NCBI RefSeq assembly: GCF_025398275.1
Contig: NZ_JAODOR010000002.1
Location: forward strand, 1-64,000
Origin: Microbacterium memoriense
Lineage (GTDB): Bacteria; Actinomycetota; Actinomycetes; Actinomycetales; Microbacteriaceae
Length of the DNA: 64,000 nucleotides
Reading direction: 5' to 3'
Position numbers and translations under genes: made by a program. The notes beneath the pieces are model-generated. The model saw nothing but the letters and a program-made list of their open reading frames with translations. It made no database searches and had not been told where the DNA came from. The stretch's first letter is position 1. Every line of letters starts with the position of its first letter. Below are positions 56,464-64,000 of the stretch, in pieces.

Positions 56464-56736
56464 TCAGCGGGTCTCGAGATCGTAGGCCTTGAGCAGCTCC
56501 GCGACCGCTCGCTCTCGGTCCTCGCCGCCTTCGGCGAACATGTGCGCCACGTGCGTGCGCAGGTGATTCTCGATCAGTAGCTTGTCGAGCGACGCGAGCG
56601 CTTTCTGGATCGCCCGAGACTGGGCGATGATGTCCATGCAGTAATCCTCGTTCTCGATCATCTTCGCAAGTCCGCGCACCTGTCCCTCGAGGATGCTGGT
56701 GCGGTGCAGGGCGCGCTTCTTGATGTCGTCGATCAC
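56464..56736 (-). CDS. CsoR/RcnR-family metal-sensing repressor with Cys-His-His ligands
   Basis: This 90-residue all-helical repressor (DUF156) has the signature ILEGQVRGLAKMI and the ligand positions C33 (NEDYCMDII) and H58/H62 (ENHLRTHVAHM). In copper-sensing CsoR the third ligand is Cys; here it is His, the Cys-His-His pattern of RcnR-like nickel/cobalt sensors, so the metal is probably not copper (inference). No metal exporter lies next to it. It starts with GTG 56736; TATTCT on the minus strand (56749-56744) ends 7 nt upstream. Confidence 0.9.
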   Translation of the reverse strand: MIDDIKKRALHRTSILEGQVRGLAKMIENEDYCMDIIAQSRAIQKALASLDKLLIENHLRTHVAHMFAEGGEDRERAVAELLKAYDLETR

Positions 56737-56801
56737 GCCCGCCAGAATACGCGCCGGTAGCGCCTGGCGCTCCTCGGCGGTGCGCGTGACACCATAGCCT
56801 G

Positions 56802-58073
56802 ATGGCCCGCACCCCGACTGAGCTCCTCAGCCCCGCCGATCAGGAGCGTCGCCGAGCCCTCCGCGTCATGAAGGGCGTCGCGCTCGGTGCGCTGATCCTC
56901 ATGGCGGTCGTGTTCGTGATCGCCTTCGTGCTGCAGGAGCAGTACCCCTGGATGTCGTATGTCCGCGCTGCCGCGGAAGGCGGCATGGTCGGTGCACTCG
57001 CGGACTGGTTCGCCGTGACGGCGCTCTTCCGGCATCCGCTCGGCATTCCGATCCCGCACACCGCGATCATCCCGCGGCGCAAGGACGAGATCGGCCGGAG
57101 CCTGGGTGAATTCGTCGAGACCAACTTCCTCGAGGGATCGGTCGTCCGCGCGAAGCTCGAATCGACCGGGATCGCGGCGAAGGCCGGCGAGTGGCTGCGC
57201 GATCCCGCGCACGCGGAAACGGTCGCACGCGAGGCGTCGGCAATGGCCTCGGGAGTCCTCACGGCTCTCAGCGACGACGAAGTGCAGGACCTCATCGCCG
57301 ATCTCGCTCGCGAGCATCTGCTGAGTCCCTCGTGGGCCGAGGCGCTGGGTGGATGGCTGGGGCGCGTCGTCGACGCGGATGCCCACCGCGGCGCCGTCGA
57401 CCTCGGAATCGACTCGATCTCGACGTGGCTGACCGCCAACCGCGACTCGTTCAGCGGCCTGGTCTCGCGGCGCCTGCCCTCGTGGGTGCCCTCGGTCGCG
57501 ATGCGACTCGTCGATGACACGGTGTACAACGAAGCCGTGAAGTTCGCCGCCGCCGTTCAGGCTGACCCGCACCACCCCGCGCGGATCGCGATCGACGCGT
57601 ATCTCACCCGTCTCGCCGGCAACCTGCAGCACGATCCGGCGACGATCGCGCGCCTGGAAGACGCGAAGATCGCCGTGTTCGACAGCCCGCGTGTGCAGGC
57701 GCTCGCCGCCGAAGCCTGGAACACGGCGAAGGCGGGACTCCTGCGCTCCCTCGACGATCCGGACAGCGCCCTGCGCCGCCGGGTCACCGCCGCACTCGGC
57801 GAAGTGGGTTCGCGCCTGTCGACCGACACCGCCCTCCAGCGCCGTGTCGATGACCGTGTCGCCGATGCCGCCGTCTTCCTCGTCGACCGCTACCGCCACG
57901 ACATCGCGTCGATCATCACCGACACGGTCGAGAAGTGGGATCCCGCCGAGACCACCGAGAAGATCGAGCTGATGGTCGGACGTGACCTCCAGTACATCCG
58001 CTTGAACGGCACGATCGTCGGTGCTCTCGCCGGCCTCGCGATCTTCTCGATCTCCCACGCACTACTGGGCTGA
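56802..58073 (+). CDS. DUF445-family membrane protein
   Basis: The 423-residue protein has one N-terminal helix (about 27-48), a long soluble region with helical repeats, and a C-terminal helix (GTIVGALAGLAIFSISHALL). The family motif GMVGALADWFAVTALFRHPLG is intact, as is IIPRRKDEIGRSLGEFVETN. The function is unknown. TAGCCT (56795-56800) ends only 1 nt before ATG 56802, so it cannot be the -10 for a leaderless start there; translation may begin at the next Met (56868), but the intervening sequence fits the family. Confidence 0.88.
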   Translation: MARTPTELLSPADQERRRALRVMKGVALGALILMAVVFVIAFVLQEQYPWMSYVRAAAEGGMVGALADWFAVTALFRHPLGIPIPHTAIIPRRKDEIGRSLGEFVETNFLEGSVVRAKLESTGIAAKAGEWLRDPAHAETVAREASAMASGVLTALSDDEVQDLIADLAREHLLSPSWAEALGGWLGRVVDADAHRGAVDLGIDSISTWLTANRDSFSGLVSRRLPSWVPSVAMRLVDDTVYNEAVKFAAAVQADPHHPARIAIDAYLTRLAGNLQHDPATIARLEDAKIAVFDSPRVQALAAEAWNTAKAGLLRSLDDPDSALRRRVTAALGEVGSRLSTDTALQRRVDDRVADAAVFLVDRYRHDIASIITDTVEKWDPAETTEKIELMVGRDLQYIRLNGTIVGALAGLAIFSISHALLG

Positions 58074-58101
58074 CGCGCTCGGCGCGAGTAGCCTGAGGAT
58101 C

Positions 58102-58449
58102 GTGAGCGAGGGACCGGACGACGAGCTGTTGTTCACCTACGGCACGCTCCAATTCGCCGAGGTGCAACTCGACACGTTCGGACGCATCGTGGCGGGCGAA
58201 GGCGACACCTTGCCCTGCTACACGATCGACTACACCGAAATCACCGACCAACGCGTCGTCGATGTGTCAGGGCTCTCGGTCCACCCCGTCATCCGACACA
58301 CCGGCAACCCCCTCGACAAGGTGGTCGGCAAGGTCCTGCACGTCACACTCGATGAGATCGACGCCGCCGACGAGTACGAAGTGCAGCTGTACCGGCGCGA
58401 GCGCGTGATGCTCGGCAGCGGCCGGTCGGCCTGGGTCTACGTCGGCTGA
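58102..58449 (+). CDS. Gamma-glutamylcyclotransferase-like (AIG2-like) protein
   Basis: The 115-residue protein begins with the cyclotransferase fold's FTYGTLQFAEVQ (YGTL binds the gamma-glutamyl group) and has the acidic catalytic position in EIDAADEYEVQLYRRERV. It may open or close a gamma-glutamyl linkage; a link to glutamate-forming histidine degradation is only suggested by position. GTG 58102 follows TAGCCT by 7 nt (leaderless prediction). It overlaps the hutG-like gene (TGATG). Confidence 0.85.
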   Translation: MSEGPDDELLFTYGTLQFAEVQLDTFGRIVAGEGDTLPCYTIDYTEITDQRVVDVSGLSVHPVIRHTGNPLDKVVGKVLHVTLDEIDAADEYEVQLYRRERVMLGSGRSAWVYVG

Positions 58450-59342
58450 TGGCGTTCTCCCACGACGATCTCTGGCCGCGCGCCGGCGACTGGCCCGTTC
58501 CGTCCGACGAGGAGATGGATGCGGTGCTGCTCGGCGCGCCCGCGTTCCGCACGTCCCTGTCGCCGACCGGCGCGCACGCGACACCGGCGGCCGTGCGCGC
58601 GGCACTGCGCCGTTTCAGTCCGACCCTGATCGGCCCGCCGCCCGTCGATCTCGGCGCACTCCTGCGGATCGCGGACGTCGGCGACGTCGACGCGGACGGC
58701 CCTGCGGGTGAGGCCGCGCTGCGGGAACGCGTGCGGACGCTCGCCGCTCAGGCAGCGCTCGTGATCGCGCTCGGCGGCGACAACTCGATCACCTACGCCG
58801 TGACGCAGGGAGCGGATGCCGGCGGACTCATCACGCTCGACGCCCACTTCGATCTGCGCGACGGGGTGTCCAACGGCTCGCCCGTGCGTCGGCTCGTCGA
58901 CGACGGGCTCGACTCCGCGCGGATCGTGCAGGTCGGCATCGCAGACTTCGCCAATTCCGCCGCGTACGCCCGGCGCGCCGCAGATCTCGGGATCACGGTC
59001 ATCACGGTCGACGACGTTCGCCGCCGCGGGCTCGCCGATGTCGCTGCCGAGGCACTCGCGGTCGCCGGGGCCGGGGAGGGTGGCATCCATCTCGACATCG
59101 ACGTGGACGTCTGCGATCGCGCCGTCGCGCCGGGGTGCCCGGCATCCGTGCCCGGCGGTCTGCAGGCGTGGGAACTCCGCGCTCTCGTCCGCGCGGTGTC
59201 GGGCGATCCGCGCGTGCGCACTGCCGACATCGTCGAAGTCGATGCGACGGCCGACGCTCCCGACGGTCGGACGGTGCGGCTCGCGGCGCTGTGCGTGCTG
59301 GAACTGCTCGCGGGACTCCACACGCGAAAGGCGACGATATGA
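58449..59342 (+). CDS. hutG: Formimidoylglutamase-like ureohydrolase
   Basis: This arginase-family dimanganese enzyme has 297 residues. The metal motifs are GGDNSITYAVT, DAHFDLRDG and HLDIDVDVCDRAVAPG. Arginase, agmatinase and formimidoylglutamase share this fold; the neighbouring hutHUI genes make formimidoylglutamase (formimidoylglutamate to glutamate and formamide) the best reading. The ATG overlaps the cyclotransferase-like gene, and the end overlaps sixA. It is convergent to hutI. Confidence 0.85.
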   Translation: MAFSHDDLWPRAGDWPVPSDEEMDAVLLGAPAFRTSLSPTGAHATPAAVRAALRRFSPTLIGPPPVDLGALLRIADVGDVDADGPAGEAALRERVRTLAAQAALVIALGGDNSITYAVTQGADAGGLITLDAHFDLRDGVSNGSPVRRLVDDGLDSARIVQVGIADFANSAAYARRAADLGITVITVDDVRRRGLADVAAEALAVAGAGEGGIHLDIDVDVCDRAVAPGCPASVPGGLQAWELRALVRAVSGDPRVRTADIVEVDATADAPDGRTVRLAALCVLELLAGLHTRKATI

Positions 59343-59812
59343 CGACCCTCATCCTGGTGCGGCACGCGAAGAGCGACTGGGGCACCCCTGAGCTCGACGA
59401 CCACGAACGCCCGCTGAATCCCCGCGGTCTGCGCGATGCCCCCGCGATGGCAGAGCGGCTCGCGGCGACCGGGATCACGATCGACGCGATCCTCGCCTCG
59501 ACTGCCCTCCGCGCACGGACGACGGCCGGCTTCTTCGGCGCACGGTTCGAGCTCGACCCTGAGCTGTCGTCCGAACTCTACGGTTCGGCGCCGAAGACGC
59601 TGTTGGCCGCCGCCGCAGAGCGCGGGGTCGAATCGGTCATGATCGTCGCGCACGATCCGGGGATGACGATGCTGGCTGCCGGGCTCTCGGACGGCGACAT
59701 CGGCCACATGCCGACGTGCGCGGTCGCGACCTTCCGGTGGGAGACGCCCGAGTGGGACGTCGCGACGGCGATCGACCCGGATGCCTGGTCTTTCGATGCC
59801 CCCGGACGCTGA
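59339..59812 (+). CDS. Histidine phosphatase family protein (SixA-like)
   Basis: The 157-residue phosphatase has the RHG-type motif LILVRHAKSDWG with the catalytic His, and the second His in IVAHDPGMTMLAAG. SixA proteins dephosphorylate phosphohistidine in phosphotransfer proteins in some bacteria; here the role is unknown and co-expression with hutG is the only hint. The ATG overlaps the hutG stop (ATGA). It ends 6 bp from the convergent hutI. Confidence 0.88.
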   Translation: MTTLILVRHAKSDWGTPELDDHERPLNPRGLRDAPAMAERLAATGITIDAILASTALRARTTAGFFGARFELDPELSSELYGSAPKTLLAAAAERGVESVMIVAHDPGMTMLAAGLSDGDIGHMPTCAVATFRWETPEWDVATAIDPDAWSFDAPGR

Positions 59813-59818
59813 GCCCGT

Positions 59819-60991
59819 TCAGCGCAGCGCGATCCCGTCCTTGTAGACGGCGTGAACGAGCGGCACGCCCGGCCGATAGGCGAGATGCGTCCGGGTCGGG
59901 GCGTCGAGGATCACGAGGTCGGCGCGCATGCCGACGGCGAGCGCCCCGACATCCGTGCGTTCGAGGGCGCGTGCGCCGCCGGCGGTCGCGGCCCAGACGG
60001 CCTCGGCGACCGTCATCCCCATCTCGCGGACGGCGAGGGCGATCATGAGGGGAATCGACGTCGTGAAGCTCGTGCCCGGATTGCAGTCGCTCGCGAGGGC
60101 CACGGTGACTCCCGCGTCGAGCAGCCGTCGCGCGTCCGGGTACGGATGCCGGGTCGAGAACTCGACGCCCGGGAGAAGGGTCGCGACGGTGTCGCCCGCG
60201 GCGAGCGCGGCAACGTCGGCATCACTCAAATAGGTGCAGTGATCGACGGATGCCGCCCCGAGCGCGGCGGCAAGACGGGCCCCGTCGCCCGCGCCGAGTT
60301 GGTTGCCGTGCACGCGGGGCCGGAGCCCCGCGGCGATCCCGGCCCGCAGGATCCGCTCGGTCTCGGCGGGCGTGAACGCTCCGGTCTCGCAGAACACATC
60401 GATCCACCGGGCGTGCGGTCGGACGGCATCCAACATCACCCCGCAGACGAGGTCGACGTAGGCGGCGCGGTCGTCGACGTACTCGGCGGGGACGACGTGA
60501 GCCCCGAGGAAGGTGACCTCGGGGGTCACTTCGGCGGCGAGGCGCGCGAGCCGCTCCTCGCCGGACATGGTGAGGTCGTATCCAGTCTTGACCTCGAAGG
60601 TCGTCGTGCCCTGCGCCTGCATCTCCGCGACGAATCCGGCCAGTCGGACCCGCAGTTCGTCATCGGATGCCGCACGGGTCGCCGCGACGGTGCGGCGAAT
60701 GCCGCCAGCGGCATACGCCTGCCCCGCCATCCGCGCTTCGAACTCATCAGCCCGATCCCCGCCGAACACGACATGTGTGTGGCTGTCGACGAACCCCGGC
60801 AACACCGCGCGCCCGCGCGCATCTACGACCCGCCGCTCCTCTTCGCCGGGGGCGTCGGCGGCGGGGCCGGTCCAGGCGATGCGGCCGTCGGCGATCAGCA
60901 CGGCGGCATCGTGCCGCGTGCCACAGGGATCGGCGGGGGTGGCGACGTTCGTCGTCAGCTCGCCGATGTGGGTGATCAGGGTCGTGGTCAC
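59819..60991 (-). CDS. hutI: Imidazolonepropionase
   Basis: It hydrolyses imidazolonepropionate to formimidoylglutamate. This amidohydrolase of 390 residues has the metal site [19 protein letters not shown], a histidine in [27 protein letters not shown], and late [15 protein letters not shown]. The GTG start overlaps the hutU stop (GTGA), so it is the third gene in hutH-hutU-hutI. Its product is the substrate of the hutG product encoded just beyond on the opposite strand. Confidence 0.95.
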   Translation of the reverse strand: MTTTLITHIGELTTNVATPADPCGTRHDAAVLIADGRIAWTGPAADAPGEEERRVVDARGRAVLPGFVDSHTHVVFGGDRADEFEARMAGQAYAAGGIRRTVAATRAASDDELRVRLAGFVAEMQAQGTTTFEVKTGYDLTMSGEERLARLAAEVTPEVTFLGAHVVPAEYVDDRAAYVDLVCGVMLDAVRPHARWIDVFCETGAFTPAETERILRAGIAAGLRPRVHGNQLGAGDGARLAAALGAASVDHCTYLSDADVAALAAGDTVATLLPGVEFSTRHPYPDARRLLDAGVTVALASDCNPGTSFTTSIPLMIALAVREMGMTVAEAVWAATAGGARALERTDVGALAVGMRADLVILDAPTRTHLAYRPGVPLVHAVYKDGIALR

Positions 60992-62640
60992 AGCATCGGC
61001 ACTTTCAGTCCGCGCTCGCGCGCGACCTCGCGTGCCCGGTCGTAGCCGGCATCCACGTGGCGCATGACGCCCGTTCCCGGGTCATTCGTGAGCACGCGGG
61101 CGAGCTTCTCGGCGGCGAGCGGCGTCCCATCGGCGACAGTCACCTGACCGGCATGGATCGATCGCCCGATACCGACGCCGCCGCCGTGATGGATCGAGAC
61201 CCACGACGCCCCGGATGCTGTGTTCAGCAGCGCGTTGAGCAACGGCCAGTCGGCGATCGCGTCCGAACCGTCCGCCATCGCCTCGGTCTCGCGGTACGGC
61301 GAGGCGACCGAGCCCGCGTCGAGATGATCACGCCCGATGACGATGGGCCCCGCGAGCTCCCCCGACGCGACCATCTCGTTGAACTTCAGGCCGGCGAGGT
61401 GGCGCTCCTGGTAGCCGAGCCAGCAGATCCGCGCCGGCAACCCCTCGAAGTGGACCGTCGAACCGGCCTTCTCGAGCCAGCGGTGCAGCGCCGCATCCTC
61501 GGGGAAGAGCGCGGCGACGGCGCGATCGGTCTTGGCGATGTCGTCCGGGTCTCCGGACAACGCGACCCACCGGAAGGGTCCGCGTCCTTCCGCGAACAAG
61601 GGGCGGATGTAGGCGGGCACGAACCCGGGGAACGCGAACGCCCGCTCGCACCCGCCGAGCTCGGCCTCGCGCCGGAGCGAGTTGCCGTAATCGAAGACCG
61701 CGGCGCCCTCGTCCAGAAAGCCGACCATCGCCGCGACATGCACCGCCATCGAGGCTCGAGCGCGGTCGGTGAAGGCATCCGGGTCCGACGCCGCCATCTC
61801 CTTCCACTCGCGCATCGACACCCCGATCGGAAGGTACGCGAGCGGGTCGTGCGCGCTCGTCTGATCGGTCACGATGTCGATGCGCACTCCGCGGCGGAGC
61901 AGCTCGGGGAAGATCTCGGCGGCGTTTCCGACGACGCCGACGCTGAGCGCCCGACCCGCATCCCGAGCGGCGGAGACCCGCGCGGCGGCGGCGTCGAGAT
62001 CGGTCGTGTACTCGTCGAGGTATCCGTGGTCGACGCGACGCCGCAGCCGCGACTCATCGACATCGACGATGAGCACCGCGCCACCGTTCATCGTGACCGC
62101 GAGCGGTTGCGCCCCGCCCATGCCCCCGGCGCCCGCCGTGAGGGTGAGCGTGCCGGAAAGGTCCTCGCGGTCGAGCGAGCGCGCGACCGCGGCAAACGTC
62201 TCGTACGTGCCCTGGAGGATCCCCTGCGTGCCGATGTAGATCCACGATCCGGCCGTCATCTGCCCGTACATCGTGAGGCCGAGCTCTTCGAGTCGCCGGA
62301 ACTCGGGCCACGTCGCCCAATCCCCGACGAGGTTCGAGTTCGCGATCAGCACGCGCGGCGCCCACTCGTGCGTGCGGAAGACGCCGACCGGCTTGCCGGA
62401 TTGCACGAGGAGGGTCTCGTCCGGCTCGAGTTCGTCGAGCGTGCGGATGATCGCGTCGTACGCCGCCCAGTTGCGGGCAGCTTTCCCCGTGCCGCCGTAC
62501 ACGACGAGGTCTTCGGGATGCTCGGCGACATCGGGGTCGAGGTTGTTCATCAGCATGCGTTTGGCGGCCTCGGCGCCCCAGCTCTTCGCGGTGCGCTCGG
62601 GTCCGCGCGGGGCCCGGATCGGCTGTCGAGGTGCGGTCAT
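60988..62640 (-). CDS. hutU: Urocanate hydratase
   Basis: It hydrates urocanate to imidazolonepropionate using a tightly bound NAD+. The 550-residue protein shows [20 protein letters not shown], the substrate-NAD region ([20 protein letters not shown]), [15 protein letters not shown] and a late [17 protein letters not shown], all typical. The ATG 62640 overlaps the hutH stop (ATGA). The ORF can be read further upstream but that is shadow sequence of hutH. Confidence 0.96.
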   Translation of the reverse strand: MTAPRQPIRAPRGPERTAKSWGAEAAKRMLMNNLDPDVAEHPEDLVVYGGTGKAARNWAAYDAIIRTLDELEPDETLLVQSGKPVGVFRTHEWAPRVLIANSNLVGDWATWPEFRRLEELGLTMYGQMTAGSWIYIGTQGILQGTYETFAAVARSLDREDLSGTLTLTAGAGGMGGAQPLAVTMNGGAVLIVDVDESRLRRRVDHGYLDEYTTDLDAAAARVSAARDAGRALSVGVVGNAAEIFPELLRRGVRIDIVTDQTSAHDPLAYLPIGVSMREWKEMAASDPDAFTDRARASMAVHVAAMVGFLDEGAAVFDYGNSLRREAELGGCERAFAFPGFVPAYIRPLFAEGRGPFRWVALSGDPDDIAKTDRAVAALFPEDAALHRWLEKAGSTVHFEGLPARICWLGYQERHLAGLKFNEMVASGELAGPIVIGRDHLDAGSVASPYRETEAMADGSDAIADWPLLNALLNTASGASWVSIHHGGGVGIGRSIHAGQVTVADGTPLAAEKLARVLTNDPGTGVMRHVDAGYDRAREVARERGLKVPML

Positions 62641-64000
62641 GACGGGTCCTCCGAGGAGATCTGGGCGGTGGCGGCTGCCGCGATGGCGCCCGAGAGGACG
62701 AGCGCCGTGGCCGCTTCGATGTCGGGCGAGACGAAACGATCCGGACCGGGCCCGGCGACCACGACCCGCAGGACATCCCGCGTAGCACCGGTGGCGGCTC
62801 CGGGCTGCAGCGGGGCACGAAGGTCGAGGGCACGGCATCCGGTGACGAGTTCGATCGCCAGCACACGGGCGAGTCCGTCGATCCCGCGGCGGAGCTTGCG
62901 CGCGGCTGCCCACCCCATCGAGACGTGGTCTTCCTGCATCGCTGAAGACGGGATCGAATCGACCGATGCGGGCACGGCCAGGCGCTTGAGTTCCGAGACG
63001 ATGCCTGCCGCGGCATATTGGGCGATCATGAGTCCCGAGTCGACGCCCACTTCGTCGGCGAGGAACGGGGGGAGCCCGTGGCTGCGCGCAGGATCGAGGG
63101 CGCGGTCGGTGCGGCGCTCGGCGATCGAGGCGAGATCGGCGACGGCGATCGCGAGGAAGTCGAGGACGTACGCGACCGGTGCGCCGTGGAAGTTGCCGTT
63201 GGACTCCACCCGGCCGTCCGCCGTGATCACGGGGTTGTCGACGGATGCCGCGAGCTCCCGCGTCGCGATCATGCGGGCGTGCTGGGCAGTGTCCCGCGCG
63301 GCCCCGTGCACCTGGGGTGAGCAGCGCAGCGAGTAGGCGTCCTGCACGCGGGTGCAGACGGCCGGGTCGCGGTGACTCGCGACGATCGGGGATCCGGCGA
63401 GGAACGCCCGGAGGTTCGCTGCTGACGCGGCTTGTCCCGCCTGAGGTCGCAGCGCCATGAGATCGTCGGCGAACACCGCGTCGGTGCCGAGTTGACTCTC
63501 GATCGAGATCGCGGCGGTCAGGTCGGCGGTCGTGAGGAGCGTATCGAGATCGTGGAGGGCCAGCGCGAGCATGCCCAGCATCCCGTCGGTGCCGTTGATG
63601 AGTGCGAGTCCCTCCTTTTCCTCGAGCACGAGCGGCGCGATGCCGGCCGCGGCGAGGGCGGCGGCGGCATCCATCTCGTCATCGCCCTCACCCTCGCCGC
63701 GCACCGTGCCCTCCCCCATCGCGGCGAGCGCGACGTGGGCGAGCGGCGCGAGATCGCCCGAGCATCCGAGCGATCCGTATTCGCGCACGATCGGGGTGAT
63801 CCCGGCGTTGAGCATCGCGGCATAGGTCTCCACGACGACGGGTCGGACTCCGGTGCGCCCCGAGGCCAGGGTCTGCAGGCGCAGAGCCATGAGCGCGCGG
63901 ATCACTTCGCGCTCGACCTCGGCGCCGGTGCCCGCCGCGTGCGAGCGGATGAGGCTCGCCTGCAGCTGGCGGCGGCGTTCGGGGGCGATGAACGTCGTCG
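62637..64000 (-). CDS. hutH: Histidine ammonia-lyase, 5' part beyond the window
   Basis: It deaminates L-histidine to urocanate with a self-formed MIO electrophile. Only the C-terminal part of about 454 codons is in the window; the reading continues off the edge ([21 protein letters not shown]). The MIO-forming tripeptide is Cys-Ser-Gly in [15 protein letters not shown], a variant of Ala-Ser-Gly common in actinobacterial enzymes. A conserved [19 protein letters not shown] follows. It is the first gene of hutHUI. Confidence 0.95.
   Translation of the reverse strand, partial: TTFIAPERRRQLQASLIRSHAAGTGAEVEREVIRALMALRLQTLASGRTGVRPVVVETYAAMLNAGITPIVREYGSLGCSGDLAPLAHVALAAMGEGTVRGEGEGDDEMDAAAALAAAGIAPLVLEEKEGLALINGTDGMLGMLALALHDLDTLLTTADLTAAISIESQLGTDAVFADDLMALRPQAGQAASAANLRAFLAGSPIVASHRDPAVCTRVQDAYSLRCSPQVHGAARDTAQHARMIATRELAASVDNPVITADGRVESNGNFHGAPVAYVLDFLAIAVADLASIAERRTDRALDPARSHGLPPFLADEVGVDSGLMIAQYAAAGIVSELKRLAVPASVDSIPSSAMQEDHVSMGWAAARKLRRGIDGLARVLAIELVTGCRALDLRAPLQPGAATGATRDVLRVVVAGPGPDRFVSPDIEAATALVLSGAIAAAATAQISSEDPS

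Noticed and set aside
56795-56800. TAGCCT as a leaderless -10 for the DUF445 gene
   Set aside because: It ends one base before the ATG, so a transcript could not include that start; it fits only if translation begins at 56868, which would lose family-conserved residues.

Overview
The window is high-GC, gene-dense DNA from an actinobacterium. Gene content and style (coproporphyrin-type haem operon with hemQ, class Ib nrdHIEF, GTG/TTG starts, pervasive ATGA/GTGA overlaps, very frequent GGATGCC words) best fit Microbacteriaceae, most likely Microbacterium. No rRNA, tRNA, CRISPR array, prophage or insertion sequence was seen; it reads as ordinary chromosome with small accessory modules.

Layout. 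132-10799: an eight-gene minus-strand haem operon (hemE-hemY-hemQ-hemH-hemC-hemD-hemB-hemL) in which every junction overlaps by 1 or 4 bp, divergent from hemA, which overlaps a LacI-type regulator. 10800-14693: a tandem repeat element, tatD, a second repeat cluster, metG and another LacI-type regulator. 14694-18913: two identical operators and a maltose/maltodextrin-type ABC importer (binding lipoprotein and two permeases, no ATPase). 18918-22184: rsmI, a protein O-mannosyltransferase and an aldo/keto reductase. 22303-25500: a tightly coupled four-gene module (WXG-like helical protein with a Pro/Thr/Ser tail, a helical/membrane/lipase protein, a lipoprotein and an unknown protein) that resembles a type VII secretion effector set. 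25522-29457: hrpA, which carries an intergenic-type repeat in frame. 30467-35040: a siderophore importer (binding protein, two FecCD permeases, ATPase, siderophore-interacting reductase) behind a DtxR-like box.

35204-43837: metabolic and hypothetical genes (M20 peptidase, Gfo/Idh oxidoreductase, NYN-LOTUS protein, MHS transporter, DoxX-like protein, DUF4921, an RsmC-like methyltransferase, DUF3817), with three long-loop inverted repeats between genes and a remnant of a second DoxX-like gene. 43858-48577: a MarR regulator, a gene-poor gap, then an ABC exporter with a NarL-type two-component system in one overlapping operon. 48595-52459: nrdHIEF with paired NrdR-like boxes. 52839-58073: MFS transporter, alpha/beta hydrolase, a divergent hypothetical/acyl-CoA dehydrogenase pair, a CsoR-family regulator and DUF445. 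58102-64000: histidine utilisation, with hutG between a gamma-glutamylcyclotransferase-like gene and sixA on plus and hutHUI on minus (hutH runs off the window).

Two patterns run across the window. About 18 genes have a TANNNT-like hexamer ending 6-8 nt before the start codon, which predicts leaderless transcripts. A set of 70-91 nt elements with 8-18 nt inverted outer arms and about 50 nt loops recurs between genes, and once inside hrpA.
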